Part shown: piece by piece, positions 46,382-55,646 of the stretch
Layout of the letters: every line of letters starts with the position of its first letter
How positions within the stretch are numbered: the first letter of the stretch is position 1
Assembly (NCBI GenBank): GCA_029265715.1
Contig: JAJUGZ010000013.1
Location: 1 to 60,676, forward strand
Direction: 5' to 3'
DNA: 60,676 bases
Origin: Bacteroidota bacterium
GTDB taxonomy: Bacteria; Bacteroidota; Bacteroidia; Bacteroidales; Prolixibacteraceae
Made by a program: the position numbers and the translations under genes
The notes under the pieces: generated by a model
The model's input: the letters and a program-made list of their open reading frames with translations, nothing else
What the model was told of the DNA's origin: nothing
Databases searched by the model: none

Positions 46382-46570
46382 CGCATTTAGTTTAATTAGT
46401 TTATAAATTGACTTTTTGTTTTTCTTAGGTGTCGAATATACACTTAAAAATAACATTGCACAAGAGATTTTTAAAACAATCAGCAGAAAAACTCCGGTCC
46501 GGATTGTTATTCTCCCGTTATTTTCAAAAGAAAGCCTGCCTGGTGGTTCCAATTTTTTGTGCAGCTTTTA

Positions 46571-46578
46571 TAATTTTG
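46571..46578 (+). promoter_or_regulatory. Candidate promoter box very close to a start codon
   Basis: TAATTTTG ends four bases before the ATG at 46583, so the transcript would begin at or next to the start codon (leaderless). Confidence 0.5.
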
Positions 46579-46582
46579 CGCC

Positions 46583-46981
46583 ATGCTTACATTAATTATC
46601 ACACTAACTGCACTGTTTGCGGTTATGGTAATCGGGACAAAAGTTTCCCAGTTACTAAAAAAGAAAAAAGGCACAGAGGCTCAGTCCGAGATTAAGGAGG
46701 TTGCATCAGACTGCTGCGGCGCGCACGAAGTATGCGAGTTCGATCAAATGCTCCTTCCCAATAGCGAGATTGTCTATTTTGATGATGAAGAGCTGGATGC
46801 TTACAAGAATATGCCCGCCGAAGAATATTCGGACAACCAAATTGAAGAATTCAGGGATGTTTTGTACACGCTGAAACCCAACGAAATCAGGAAATGGCTG
46901 ATCAGTATCAATCGCCGGAATATTGTATTGCCGGCCATTATCCAGGAAGAAGCCCGCGACCTGCTCGCCAATGCCCGCTGA
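46583..46981 (+). CDS. Small membrane-anchored hypothetical protein with a CCGAHEVC motif
   Basis: A 132-aa protein with an N-terminal span (about 2-20), then a Lys-rich stretch, then a cysteine cluster Cys44, Cys45 and Cys51 (CCGAHEVC). The rest (55-132) is acidic and helical. I do not know a function. The cysteine motif could bind a metal or iron-sulfur group, but the pattern is not a standard one to me. The frame is convergent with the SIMPL gene, 10 bases between stops. Confidence 0.75.
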   Translation: MLTLIITLTALFAVMVIGTKVSQLLKKKKGTEAQSEIKEVASDCCGAHEVCEFDQMLLPNSEIVYFDDEELDAYKNMPAEEYSDNQIEEFRDVLYTLKPNEIRKWLISINRRNIVLPAIIQEEARDLLANAR

Positions 46982-46991
46982 ACCGCAACTC

Positions 46992-47693
46992 CTATTTCAG
47001 TGAAAAAACAGCCGAAACGGTTACTTTGATGTTTTTCCGGCGCGAACTGGTATCGTAAATTCCATAACCGGCAACCTCGGTCGATAACGGTTCGGTGATC
47101 TGAAACACCCCGGCTTTGGCCGAAATCAGTTTATCGATTTTCATGTCTGTCGTTTCGATGATTTTAGCCGCGCGTTCCCGTGCATTCTGAGTCGCCTGCG
47201 ACAGCAAGTCAACTTTAATCGCATCGATGGCACTACTAAAAAATTCAATCTGTGACGAATTAAACGCCAGGCCTTTTTTTACAAACAATTCCGGATTGAC
47301 CGCTATTTTCTCGATTTCATTAATTGCGTTCGATACAATGTAGATGCGCTGCTCAACCAAATATCCATTTTTCTGACCATTCCCGTATTCGTCCATCACG
47401 CTGACCGGAAATACCTTAAACTCGGTTGAAGGGATACCGGCTGAAGCCCAGATGTCCCGAAAAAGATTCAATTCTTTGGCAAGCCGTTCGTACCCTTCGG
47501 GCAAATCGGTCAACCCAACCCGGACAGATAAACTGACCGTCCATTTAACAATATCACTTTCAAAATCTTTACCAGCAAAGCCAATTACCTGGACTGTTTG
47601 CTGTGTTTGTCTCGACTGGTAAAAAAAGATACCAAACACGATTGATGAGACGATAATTGCAATTCCGATTATTACAGAAGCTGTTGTTTTCAT
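46992..47693 (-). CDS. SIMPL (DUF541) domain protein
   Basis: A 233-aa protein with an N-terminal signal or anchor (about 1-25) and a periplasmic SIMPL domain (about 30-230). The family pattern shows in VQVIGFAGKDFESDIVKWTVSLSV, quoted in part (DFESDIVKWTVSLSV), and in the helix DLLSQATQNARERAAKII. SIMPL proteins are linked to envelope and oxidative stress, but no activity is firmly known. The start at 47693 begins the signal; the ATG at 47732 adds 13 residues. A TAATTTTG box lies 36 bases upstream. Confidence 0.87.
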   Translation of the reverse strand: MKTTASVIIGIAIIVSSIVFGIFFYQSRQTQQTVQVIGFAGKDFESDIVKWTVSLSVRVGLTDLPEGYERLAKELNLFRDIWASAGIPSTEFKVFPVSVMDEYGNGQKNGYLVEQRIYIVSNAINEIEKIAVNPELFVKKGLAFNSSQIEFFSSAIDAIKVDLLSQATQNARERAAKIIETTDMKIDKLISAKAGVFQITEPLSTEVAGYGIYDTSSRRKNIKVTVSAVFSLK

Positions 47694-47729
47694 AAGTAAC
47701 ACTTTATAATGTTTCTGTTTTCTGATTAT

Positions 47730-47737
47730 CAAAATTA
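47730..47737 (-). promoter_or_regulatory. Candidate promoter box of the SIMPL gene
   Basis: TAATTTTG on the minus strand, 36 bases before the ATG at 47693. Confidence 0.45.
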
Positions 47738-47797
47738 AAAAATTTATGTATCGGGAAAACTACCAGGTTAAACTATTCCGATGCTGTCGGGTTTTCT

Positions 47798-47805
47798 TAT
47801 TTTTG
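47798..47805 (+). promoter_or_regulatory. Candidate promoter box of the BatA-like gene
   Basis: TATTTTTG, 19 bases before the ATG at 47825. Confidence 0.5.
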
Positions 47806-47824
47806 TTTCAGAAAATACACGCGT

Positions 47825-49882
47825 ATGAAGTTCCTCTATCCAACATTTTTAATTGCACTGCTGGTTTTGGCTCTGCCAATCATCATTCATTTTTTCAATT
47901 TCAAGAGGTATAAAACAGTTTATTTCAGTAATGTTGGATTCCTGAAACACATTCAGCAGGAAACCCGGAAGAAATCTCAACTCAAGCACCTGCTTATTCT
48001 TTTATCGCGAATCCTGGCGCTGGCAGCATTGGTACTGGCCTTCAGCCGGCCTTATATTCCGCTGAGCGGGCGCGGCAAGCAATCACCCCGCCAAACGGTC
48101 GCTATTTATGTCGACAACTCGTTCAGTATGAAAGCCACAGCATCGGAAGGCCCGTTACTGGAAACAGCCAAAAAAAAAGCAGTAGAAATTGCCGAATCGT
48201 ACGGGGGCGGAACACGGTTTTTGTTATTAACCAACGATTTTTTGCCACAACACCAGTATTTTCTGAGCAAGGACCAATTTATCCAGGAAGTAACCGAAAT
48301 TAAGGGAAGTTCGCAACCGGTCACATTTTCGCAATTATACAACCGGGCCAGCCTGGCCCTGAAAGGACAAAACAAACGCACGGATAAAACGCTGTACTAT
48401 CTGTCCGATTTTCAAAAAATTTCGTTTGATCCGGAAAAGGTAAAAACAGATACGTCCCTGTGGGCTTACCTGATCCCTTTTGAGGCACCCGAAACCGGAA
48501 ACCTCTTTATCGATTCGTGCTGGTTCGAAACGCCGGGCCGGAAATTAATGCAGGCCGAAAAGCTGTTTGTCAGGGTAAGAAATAATTCGTCCCAGGCATT
48601 TCAGAATATACCGGTCAAACTGTTAATCAACGATTCGGTCAAAGCCATTGCCAACCTGACCATCGAGCCCAACCAGAAAGAAAATATCGAGCTCAATTAC
48701 ACCAACACCTCTCCGGGCATCCAACTCGGACAGGTAACTTTAAACGACTACCCGGTTGTTTACGACAATAACTGGTTTCTCAGCTACCAAACACAAAGCT
48801 CTACCAAGGTGCTGGGTATCTATACTCCCGAAAATAATGGGTCCGGGTTTCTGAAAGCGCTTTTTGCCAACGACGAATACATTTCGTATGAAGAATCGAC
48901 CGCAAACAACATACAGGTCAGCCAGTTGAAAAACTACCAGTGCATTTTTCTGCTGAACCTGCAAGAAATCAGTTCCGGATTGCAGAACGAGCTGAAGGAA
49001 TTTGTACTGAAAGGCGGAACACTGGCCATTTTCCCGGCGCCCCACTGCAACCAGGAAAGTTACAACCAGCTATATGGCGATTTACAAGCCAACCTGATCT
49101 CCGGATTTTCGGCCGACAACATACAACTCTCAGAAATCAACTATCAGGATTTACTGTATAAAGAAGCTTTTTCAAAACAAGAAGAGGAAGCCGACCTTCC
49201 GCAAATCAGCAACCGGTTTTCTTTCCATGAAAGGCCCGAGGTCAGGGAAACCAGCCTCCTGAAATTCAGAAACGGGGAAATCGCCCTTGCCCGCACACCG
49301 GCCGGCAACGGAAATGTTTACAGTTTTGCCTTCCCGCTCGATCAGAGTAACCTTGAATTTGCCCGGCACATTATATTTGTGCCAACCATCTACAACCTGG
49401 CACTAAACAGCAGTGAATCGCAGGTTTACTCGCGGACCATTATAAATCCGAACATCGTAAATTTTGATGCAGGCGTTTTACCTTCATCCGGGAACCTCAA
49501 GCTGGTCAATACCCAATCAAAATCAGCATATATCTTAGCCCCGGAAATGTTTGGAAACGGGCAAACCCGACTGAACCTTACCGACGAAATTTCGGAGGCA
49601 GGGCATTACCTGATTTATGACGGACAAACCCCCGTCGTGCCCCTCTCCTATAATTATTCGCGACAGGAATCTGATTTGGCGGCATGGCACCCCAACGAAA
49701 TAACCAACCTGATAAAACAAAAAGGATTAAAAAAAACCGAATGTCTGGATGTTCAAAAAGATGCCTTTCAGGAGACCCTGAAAGAATTGAATTCGGGCAA
49801 ACAACTGTGGCCCTGGTTTATCTGGCTAACCATCCTGTTCGTCCTTTGCGAATTTGCCATCATCCTTTTCTGGAAAAGTTAA
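47825..49882 (+). CDS. BatA-domain membrane protein with a VWA-like domain
   Basis: A 685-aa membrane protein. The N-terminal BatA domain has two spans (about 3-22 and 55-74) around FFNFKRYKTVYFSNVGFL. A von Willebrand A-like domain follows with Asp97, Ser99 and Ser101 of the metal-binding DxSxS motif (VDNSFSM). A middle region and then a glutamine-amidotransferase-like fold segment (about 330-440, FLLNLQEISSGL) precede a C-terminal span (about 660-682). Bat proteins are tied to aerotolerance in Bacteroides; here the gene is alone, without batB-E. Confidence 0.88.
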   Translation: MKFLYPTFLIALLVLALPIIIHFFNFKRYKTVYFSNVGFLKHIQQETRKKSQLKHLLILLSRILALAALVLAFSRPYIPLSGRGKQSPRQTVAIYVDNSFSMKATASEGPLLETAKKKAVEIAESYGGGTRFLLLTNDFLPQHQYFLSKDQFIQEVTEIKGSSQPVTFSQLYNRASLALKGQNKRTDKTLYYLSDFQKISFDPEKVKTDTSLWAYLIPFEAPETGNLFIDSCWFETPGRKLMQAEKLFVRVRNNSSQAFQNIPVKLLINDSVKAIANLTIEPNQKENIELNYTNTSPGIQLGQVTLNDYPVVYDNNWFLSYQTQSSTKVLGIYTPENNGSGFLKALFANDEYISYEESTANNIQVSQLKNYQCIFLLNLQEISSGLQNELKEFVLKGGTLAIFPAPHCNQESYNQLYGDLQANLISGFSADNIQLSEINYQDLLYKEAFSKQEEEADLPQISNRFSFHERPEVRETSLLKFRNGEIALARTPAGNGNVYSFAFPLDQSNLEFARHIIFVPTIYNLALNSSESQVYSRTIINPNIVNFDAGVLPSSGNLKLVNTQSKSAYILAPEMFGNGQTRLNLTDEISEAGHYLIYDGQTPVVPLSYNYSRQESDLAAWHPNEITNLIKQKGLKKTECLDVQKDAFQETLKELNSGKQLWPWFIWLTILFVLCEFAIILFWKS

Positions 49883-50001
49883 TTTGGAAATAAACAACGG
49901 TTTTCGACAGTTCTTTTCCCTTTTCTTAAACAGTTCGGGCCACTTTGAAAAAGAACGAAATTTAGTTAACTCTGTGTAGTGAAAAACTAATTATCGTTTC
50001 T

Positions 50002-51219
50002 ATGCAAACACTCACTTCAAAAGACTACATGGACCGTGAAGCCCGGTTTGGGGCACACAACTACCATCCTATCCCGGTTGTCCTCGAACGGGGCGAAGGC
50101 GTTTTTGTCTGGGATGTTGAAGGGAAAAAATACTACGATTTCCTGGCTGCCTATTCCGCTGTCAATCAAGGGCACTGCCATCCCAAAATCATCAAGGCGA
50201 TGATCGATCAGGCCCAAAAACTGACCTTAACTTCCCGGGCCTTTTACAACAATGTGCTGGGCGAATGGGAAGAATACATGTCAAAATTATTTGGCTACGA
50301 CAAAATGCTCCCGATGAACTCAGGCGCCGAAGCCGACGAAACGGCCCTGAAACTGATCCGCAAATGGGCATACAAAGTAAAAGGCATCCCGAAACTTCAG
50401 GCCAAAATCATTGTCTGCAACGGGAATTTCCACGGGCGCACAATCACCATTATTTCCATGTCGTCGGATCCCGATGCATACAACGATTACGGCCCATACA
50501 CCCCCGGCTTCATCAACATCCCGTACAACAACATCCCCGAATTGGAAAAAGCGCTGGCCGATCCGAATGTGGCTGGTTTTCTGGTTGAACCAATTCAGGC
50601 AGAAGCCGGAGTTTACGTTCCGGAAGAGGGGTTCCTGAAAAAAGCATACGACTTGTGCAAAAAACACAATGTCTTGTTTGTGGCAGACGAAGTTCAGACC
50701 GGGCTGGGGAGAACCGGGCGCATGCTGGCCTGCGATCACGAAAATGTCAGGCCCGACATCCTGATTTTGGGCAAAGCAATTTCGGGAGGAACGATGCCCG
50801 TTTCGTGCGTACTGGCCGACAATGAAATCATGCTCACCATCAAACCCGGCGAACATGGCTCAACCTACGGAGGAAACCCGCTGGCTGCACAGGTGTCCAT
50901 GGCTGCCCTCGATGTAATTCAGGAAGAAAGATTAGCCGAAAACGCTGAAACGCTCGGAAAAATATTCCGCAAGGAAATGAAAAAAATAAACTCGGAACTG
51001 ATTGAAGTTGTCCGGGGCAAAGGCTTACTGAATGCGGTTGCCATTAAGCCAACAAATGGTAAAACTGCCTGGGACGTTTGCCTGGCCATGAAAGAAAATG
51101 GTATTTTGGCCAAGCCGACCCACGAGCATATTATCCGGTTCACACCCCCACTAATCATTACCGAAGATCAGCTTTACGATGCACTGGAACGGATCAAAAA
51201 AACATTCATGGAGCTATAA
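50002..51219 (+). CDS. rocD: Ornithine--oxo-acid transaminase
   Basis: A 405-aa class-III PLP aminotransferase that moves the delta-amino group of ornithine to 2-oxoglutarate, giving glutamate-5-semialdehyde, in arginine/ornithine breakdown or proline supply. PLP lysine is Lys258 in [10 protein letters not shown]; the cofactor Asp lies in [16 protein letters not shown], where the family signature is also visible. The N-terminal [23 protein letters not shown] fits OAT (in part: [17 protein letters not shown]). It stands alone with a terminator at 51247-51283. An acetylornithine aminotransferase is a less likely alternative. Confidence 0.95.
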   Translation: MQTLTSKDYMDREARFGAHNYHPIPVVLERGEGVFVWDVEGKKYYDFLAAYSAVNQGHCHPKIIKAMIDQAQKLTLTSRAFYNNVLGEWEEYMSKLFGYDKMLPMNSGAEADETALKLIRKWAYKVKGIPKLQAKIIVCNGNFHGRTITIISMSSDPDAYNDYGPYTPGFINIPYNNIPELEKALADPNVAGFLVEPIQAEAGVYVPEEGFLKKAYDLCKKHNVLFVADEVQTGLGRTGRMLACDHENVRPDILILGKAISGGTMPVSCVLADNEIMLTIKPGEHGSTYGGNPLAAQVSMAALDVIQEERLAENAETLGKIFRKEMKKINSELIEVVRGKGLLNAVAIKPTNGKTAWDVCLAMKENGILAKPTHEHIIRFTPPLIITEDQLYDALERIKKTFMEL

Positions 51220-51246
51220 ACCCTGTCAATCATCACATTAAAAACC

Positions 51247-51283
51247 AAGCTGCTTTTATCTGTAAAAAGCAGCTTTTTTATTT
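51247..51283 (+). terminator. Terminator of rocD
   Basis: Stem AAGCTGCTTTT / AAAAGCAGCTT (51247-51257 with 51265-51275) and a T run. Confidence 0.88.
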
Positions 51284-51354
51284 TAAATAAGCAACTTTTT
51301 TGCAAAATTCGGGTCTGCATTGTTGTTTACAAAAACGGCTGTAACCCGACAAAA

Positions 51355-54300
51355 ATGAGCTCAAGATTATCCCAAATATCAAAAGTTTTGATCTGGTCCA
51401 TATCCGGGCTTGTTGGATTACTGGTTTTGGCTTATGTCGGGCTCTATTTCCAGGCACAAAACTACCTCAACAACCACCTCCCTCAGTTAATCAACGAGAA
51501 ATCAAAAGGAAAGTACGAACTCCGGTTCGAAAAGATCAAACTCGATTTTCCGGGCTTTGGTTTTACAATCAGCGATGTGTCGCTCAACCCGGTTCCGGAA
51601 GTAATCGAAAAACTTTCGCCACAAAACCGGCCGGCCCAGCTCTACCAATTTTATGCCAGGTCGGTCCGGATCAGGAACATTGCCCTGCTCAGCTTCTTCC
51701 ACAACAGGCACCTGACGATCAACACCATTCAAATTCAGGAACCGGATTTTAAAATTGTGGGGCGATCGACTCCCTTGAACAACGGAAAGGAAAATCTGAA
51801 CAGTTTTTTCCAGGAGCTTAAACCGGTATTGAGCAAGTCGGTAAAATCAATCCGGGTAAAGCATATCATCCTGGAGAATGCCAATTACAACTTATACAAT
51901 TTGCTGGGCGACACACGCAAGGTATCGAATGCCGAAAACATTTCGATCGGGATTGAGAACTTCTACACCGATTCGGTACTTCTTCCCAACCCCGGCAAAC
52001 TCTTTGATGCCGACGACATTTACATACGGTTACAAAATTACGAAAATCACCTGGCCGACAGTGTCCATATTTTAACAGCTGTGGATATTCGCTACTCGCT
52101 GAGCCACGCCCGGATTGAAGCCAAAAATGTTGATTTAAAGCCCGGAATCAGTTATTCTCCGAATAAATCGCTTTATCTTGTCCATGTTCCTGAAGTTCTG
52201 ATTACCAACGAAAAGAAAGACGAGACTTACCAAACCGACTCGGTCCGGATCGACAGCCTGGTGCTGAAAGGAGCAACAATCAGCTTTCGTCCACGCGAAT
52301 ACAACCGGGGAAAAGCGGTAGAACTCATCCGGAATTTCAACCTGTTTGATTTGGTCAAAAATGAGTTCAAAAGCGTGTCGATCCGGACCTTTGCATTGAA
52401 AGAGGCCAACCTGAAACTCTATAAAAACCAAAAAGACACTGCCGACCAGCAAGAATTTGGACGATTGAGCGTACAACTGAACAACTTTTACTTAGATTCT
52501 CTTTCAGGCAGCAATCCGGCAAAAATATTCTATTCGGACCAAATAAAACTGGCCGTTGACAACTATGAACTAACATTGGGCGATGGGTTGCACCGCCTAA
52601 AAACAGCGCGTCTCCGCGCCTCAACCACCGACAGCACACTGACAATAAACAACATAACCTTATACCCTATCCGAACGCAATCGCCCGGATGGAAAAACAA
52701 AACTGCAATCAACGTAACCTGTGACAGTGTGAAACTTTCGGGAACCGATTTCTTGTCGGCTTTTCATTCGCGGAAACTCCTTTTGCAACAGGTTTCAATT
52801 TTTAACCCGCAAATCCGGCTCGATGATCAGGAAAACCAAAATCCGGCCAACAAAAATACCTGCCCAAGCCTGATTTACCAGCTTATATCGGTTTACATGA
52901 AAGCCATTTATGCCACCCACATTTCTGTCGGATCCGGCAATCTGGAATACAACACCTTGAGCGGCAAGGAGAAAAAAGGGAGCATCAAATCCGAATTCAA
53001 ATTTTCGCTGACAAACTTTGCCCTTGACTCCATCAGTGCTGCGAAATCAGAAAACCTGTTTTATGCCAACAACATCGACCTGGAGTTTTCGGATTACCGT
53101 ATGAAATTACTCGACCAGGTCCACCAACTGACGATCGGTAAAATAGAAGTATCCAGCTTTTTGCGAAAGGCCGAAATCAGAAATTTGCATTTATCGCCTG
53201 TACTTAGCGAAAATGTGGCAGCTTTGCTCGAAAAGAACAAACACTCGGAACTGTATAACTGCAAAGCGCCTTCCATCATTTTTCAAAATACTAATATCCA
53301 CAAAGCTTTCTTTAATAAAAAGCTGGATGTCGGGACCATCCGGATTGAACAGCCGGAATTCTATTTCGAAAACTTCGCTTTTCTAAAAAAGGAAACCAAT
53401 AAATCCGGGATCGACGAATTTTACCAGTTACTTTCAAATTATCTGACCGATATCCATATCGAAAAGTTAGACGTTCCGGAGGCCAATGTAAAAGTGGTTA
53501 ACCACAGCAGGAAAGGGAAAACCATTTCGGTCGACAACAAACTGTCGCTCGGGTTGGAAAACTTCAGGCTCAACGCCGATGAGCTAAACAGCCGGAAGCT
53601 CCTGTTTTCCGACCAGGTTGAGTTATCGATTCACAACCACATGTTTCGTCTGTCAGATAACGTCCACGTCCTGAGAGCCGGCGAACTTGGCTTTTCAACC
53701 AAGACCAGCGAAGCGTTTGTCAGCGGGGCATTGCTTTACCCGGATGTGAATTCGCCCGATTACAACCGCATCCCGTGGCACCTCCAGGTGTCGGTCCCGG
53801 AAATCAGGCTAATTGGAGTCGACCTGATCAAGGCCGTTTACGATCGCGAATTGCAGGTAAACAACTTCCTGATCAAAAACCCGGAGATCAAATTTTACAA
53901 AAAAAATTCCGGACAAAAAGGGAACGGAATCAAACAACTCACCATTCCGGTCCCGAACGAAATAAAACTACTGAGTATCAACTCGTTTATCCTAAACAAC
54001 GGGAACCTGAAAATTTATACCGAAGAAGGAGCCAAACAATATCTGCTGGCCCAATCAAAACTAAAGATGCAATCGTCACTGATTACCGTCGCCCGATCGG
54101 AAACCGGAAATTACGCCGAATTTCACAGTGGCGAATTTTCAACAGAATTAACTGCCTTCTCGCTAATTCCGGAAATCAGAAAACAACAAATTGGCATCGA
54201 CCGGATTTACTTCTCGACCGCCAGCCGGTCTATCGAAGCACAAAATATTTCGATCGGCCCCAAAGCTAAAAGCACAACAGAGAACCAATTTGACATTCAT

Positions 54301-55641
54301 ATTCCGGCCATCAGCCTGACCGGGTTTGACCTCGACGCGGCTTACCGTGCCGATGAGTACCTGTTTGACCGAATCAGCCTTTCAAACCCCAGCTTTACCA
54401 TCACGAAAAACCGCGCCGACAGCCTGTCGTTTAATCCGTTCAAGGTCAACCTGTATCCCTATTTTGAGCGGTTTGCCAACGTTTTTGCAGCCCGCACTGT
54501 TTCGATAACCGATGCCACTGTCGTTCAGAACGGCCCGGCAAAACCGTTCAAACAAAACCAGATTTCAGTTGACCTGAAAAATTTCAAAGTAGATAAAAAC
54601 CTGCCGGCTGGATTACTGCATGCTTCGGATTATTCGTTCCGGATCAACAACCTGAAATGGGAAGATAAAAAAGGCTACTACGGAATTATCGCCGACAAGC
54701 TTGAATACTCGTCAGCAAACGGATTGCTATCGGCTTCAAATATTGCAATCAAACCAACTTATACTGCCGAGCAATTTTCCAGGATAATTCCGTATCAAAC
54801 CGATTATTTTTCAGGTTCTATCGGTCAAATACGGCTTAACAAACCGCAACTGGACCGTTGGTTTGAGAAACGGGAACTAAACGGGAACGAACTCTGTATC
54901 GACCGGCTAAACCTGGATATTTTCAGAAATAAATTAATGCCATTTAACCACAACCAACGGCCCTTAATGCCTCAGGACCTGCTCAAAACAATGAAAACAG
55001 GGCTAAACTTCGACTCGCTTTGTTTGATCAACTCAACCATAGCCTATTCCGAACGAATTGATGCAAATAGTCCGGATGGAAGAATCGAGTTTAGCAAAAT
55101 CAAGGCAACGATAAAACCCTTTTCGAATCAGAAAACAACCCAGAATAAATATCCCGATTTGTTTCTGAAGGCCAGCGCAAGTCTTATGAATGAAGCAAAC
55201 GTACAGACTTCGATGAGATTCAACATGAATTCGTCCGACAATTCGTTCTACGCCGAAGGAAACGTTTCGCCTTTTTCGATAAACTGCCTCAACCCCATGT
55301 TAGAGCCAGCCACCAAAGTATCCATCCGATCGGGCATTACCAACCGGTTCGAGTTTCAGTTCTCGGCAAACAACAAACAAGCAACCGGACATTTGTTTTT
55401 TGGCTACGACGACCTGAAGGTTTCGGTGCTTGAATTTACCGACGAAGGGGCTCGCGAAGCAAAATTTGCCAGTTTTATAGCCAACAGCCTGTTGCTCCGC
55501 TCCCGAAACCCGCGCGGGAAAGAATTGGAAGCCGACCCGATCCTGTTTCAGCGCGACCAGGAACGGTCTATTCTGAATTACTGGTGGAAGACAGTTTTCA
55601 GCGGGGTAAAAAACACGTTGGGCATTAAAGAAAACAAATAA
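51355..55641 (+). CDS. Giant AsmA-like envelope protein with a repeated module
   Basis: A 1428-aa protein with an N-terminal span (about 12-34) and a very long periplasmic beta-rich region starting with AsmA-like LDFPGFGFTISDVSLNP. A module of about 60 residues recurs near residues 206-263, 380-439, 557-615 and 739-798, with weaker copies near 919-972 and 1072-1134. Each includes LFYSDQIKLAVDNY-like and ISIGP/LTLYP-like ends. Such repeats suit a long lipid-transfer channel of the AsmA/TamB class, but that is inference. The C-terminus (LLLRSRNPRGKELEADPILFQRD, in part) is DUF748/AsmA-like. It converges on the DUF1080 gene with a 5-base gap. Confidence 0.85.
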   Translation: MSSRLSQISKVLIWSISGLVGLLVLAYVGLYFQAQNYLNNHLPQLINEKSKGKYELRFEKIKLDFPGFGFTISDVSLNPVPEVIEKLSPQNRPAQLYQFYARSVRIRNIALLSFFHNRHLTINTIQIQEPDFKIVGRSTPLNNGKENLNSFFQELKPVLSKSVKSIRVKHIILENANYNLYNLLGDTRKVSNAENISIGIENFYTDSVLLPNPGKLFDADDIYIRLQNYENHLADSVHILTAVDIRYSLSHARIEAKNVDLKPGISYSPNKSLYLVHVPEVLITNEKKDETYQTDSVRIDSLVLKGATISFRPREYNRGKAVELIRNFNLFDLVKNEFKSVSIRTFALKEANLKLYKNQKDTADQQEFGRLSVQLNNFYLDSLSGSNPAKIFYSDQIKLAVDNYELTLGDGLHRLKTARLRASTTDSTLTINNITLYPIRTQSPGWKNKTAINVTCDSVKLSGTDFLSAFHSRKLLLQQVSIFNPQIRLDDQENQNPANKNTCPSLIYQLISVYMKAIYATHISVGSGNLEYNTLSGKEKKGSIKSEFKFSLTNFALDSISAAKSENLFYANNIDLEFSDYRMKLLDQVHQLTIGKIEVSSFLRKAEIRNLHLSPVLSENVAALLEKNKHSELYNCKAPSIIFQNTNIHKAFFNKKLDVGTIRIEQPEFYFENFAFLKKETNKSGIDEFYQLLSNYLTDIHIEKLDVPEANVKVVNHSRKGKTISVDNKLSLGLENFRLNADELNSRKLLFSDQVELSIHNHMFRLSDNVHVLRAGELGFSTKTSEAFVSGALLYPDVNSPDYNRIPWHLQVSVPEIRLIGVDLIKAVYDRELQVNNFLIKNPEIKFYKKNSGQKGNGIKQLTIPVPNEIKLLSINSFILNNGNLKIYTEEGAKQYLLAQSKLKMQSSLITVARSETGNYAEFHSGEFSTELTAFSLIPEIRKQQIGIDRIYFSTASRSIEAQNISIGPKAKSTTENQFDIHIPAISLTGFDLDAAYRADEYLFDRISLSNPSFTITKNRADSLSFNPFKVNLYPYFERFANVFAARTVSITDATVVQNGPAKPFKQNQISVDLKNFKVDKNLPAGLLHASDYSFRINNLKWEDKKGYYGIIADKLEYSSANGLLSASNIAIKPTYTAEQFSRIIPYQTDYFSGSIGQIRLNKPQLDRWFEKRELNGNELCIDRLNLDIFRNKLMPFNHNQRPLMPQDLLKTMKTGLNFDSLCLINSTIAYSERIDANSPDGRIEFSKIKATIKPFSNQKTTQNKYPDLFLKASASLMNEANVQTSMRFNMNSSDNSFYAEGNVSPFSINCLNPMLEPATKVSIRSGITNRFEFQFSANNKQATGHLFFGYDDLKVSVLEFTDEGAREAKFASFIANSLLLRSRNPRGKELEADPILFQRDQERSILNYWWKTVFSGVKNTLGIKENK

Positions 55642-55646
55642 CCCAA

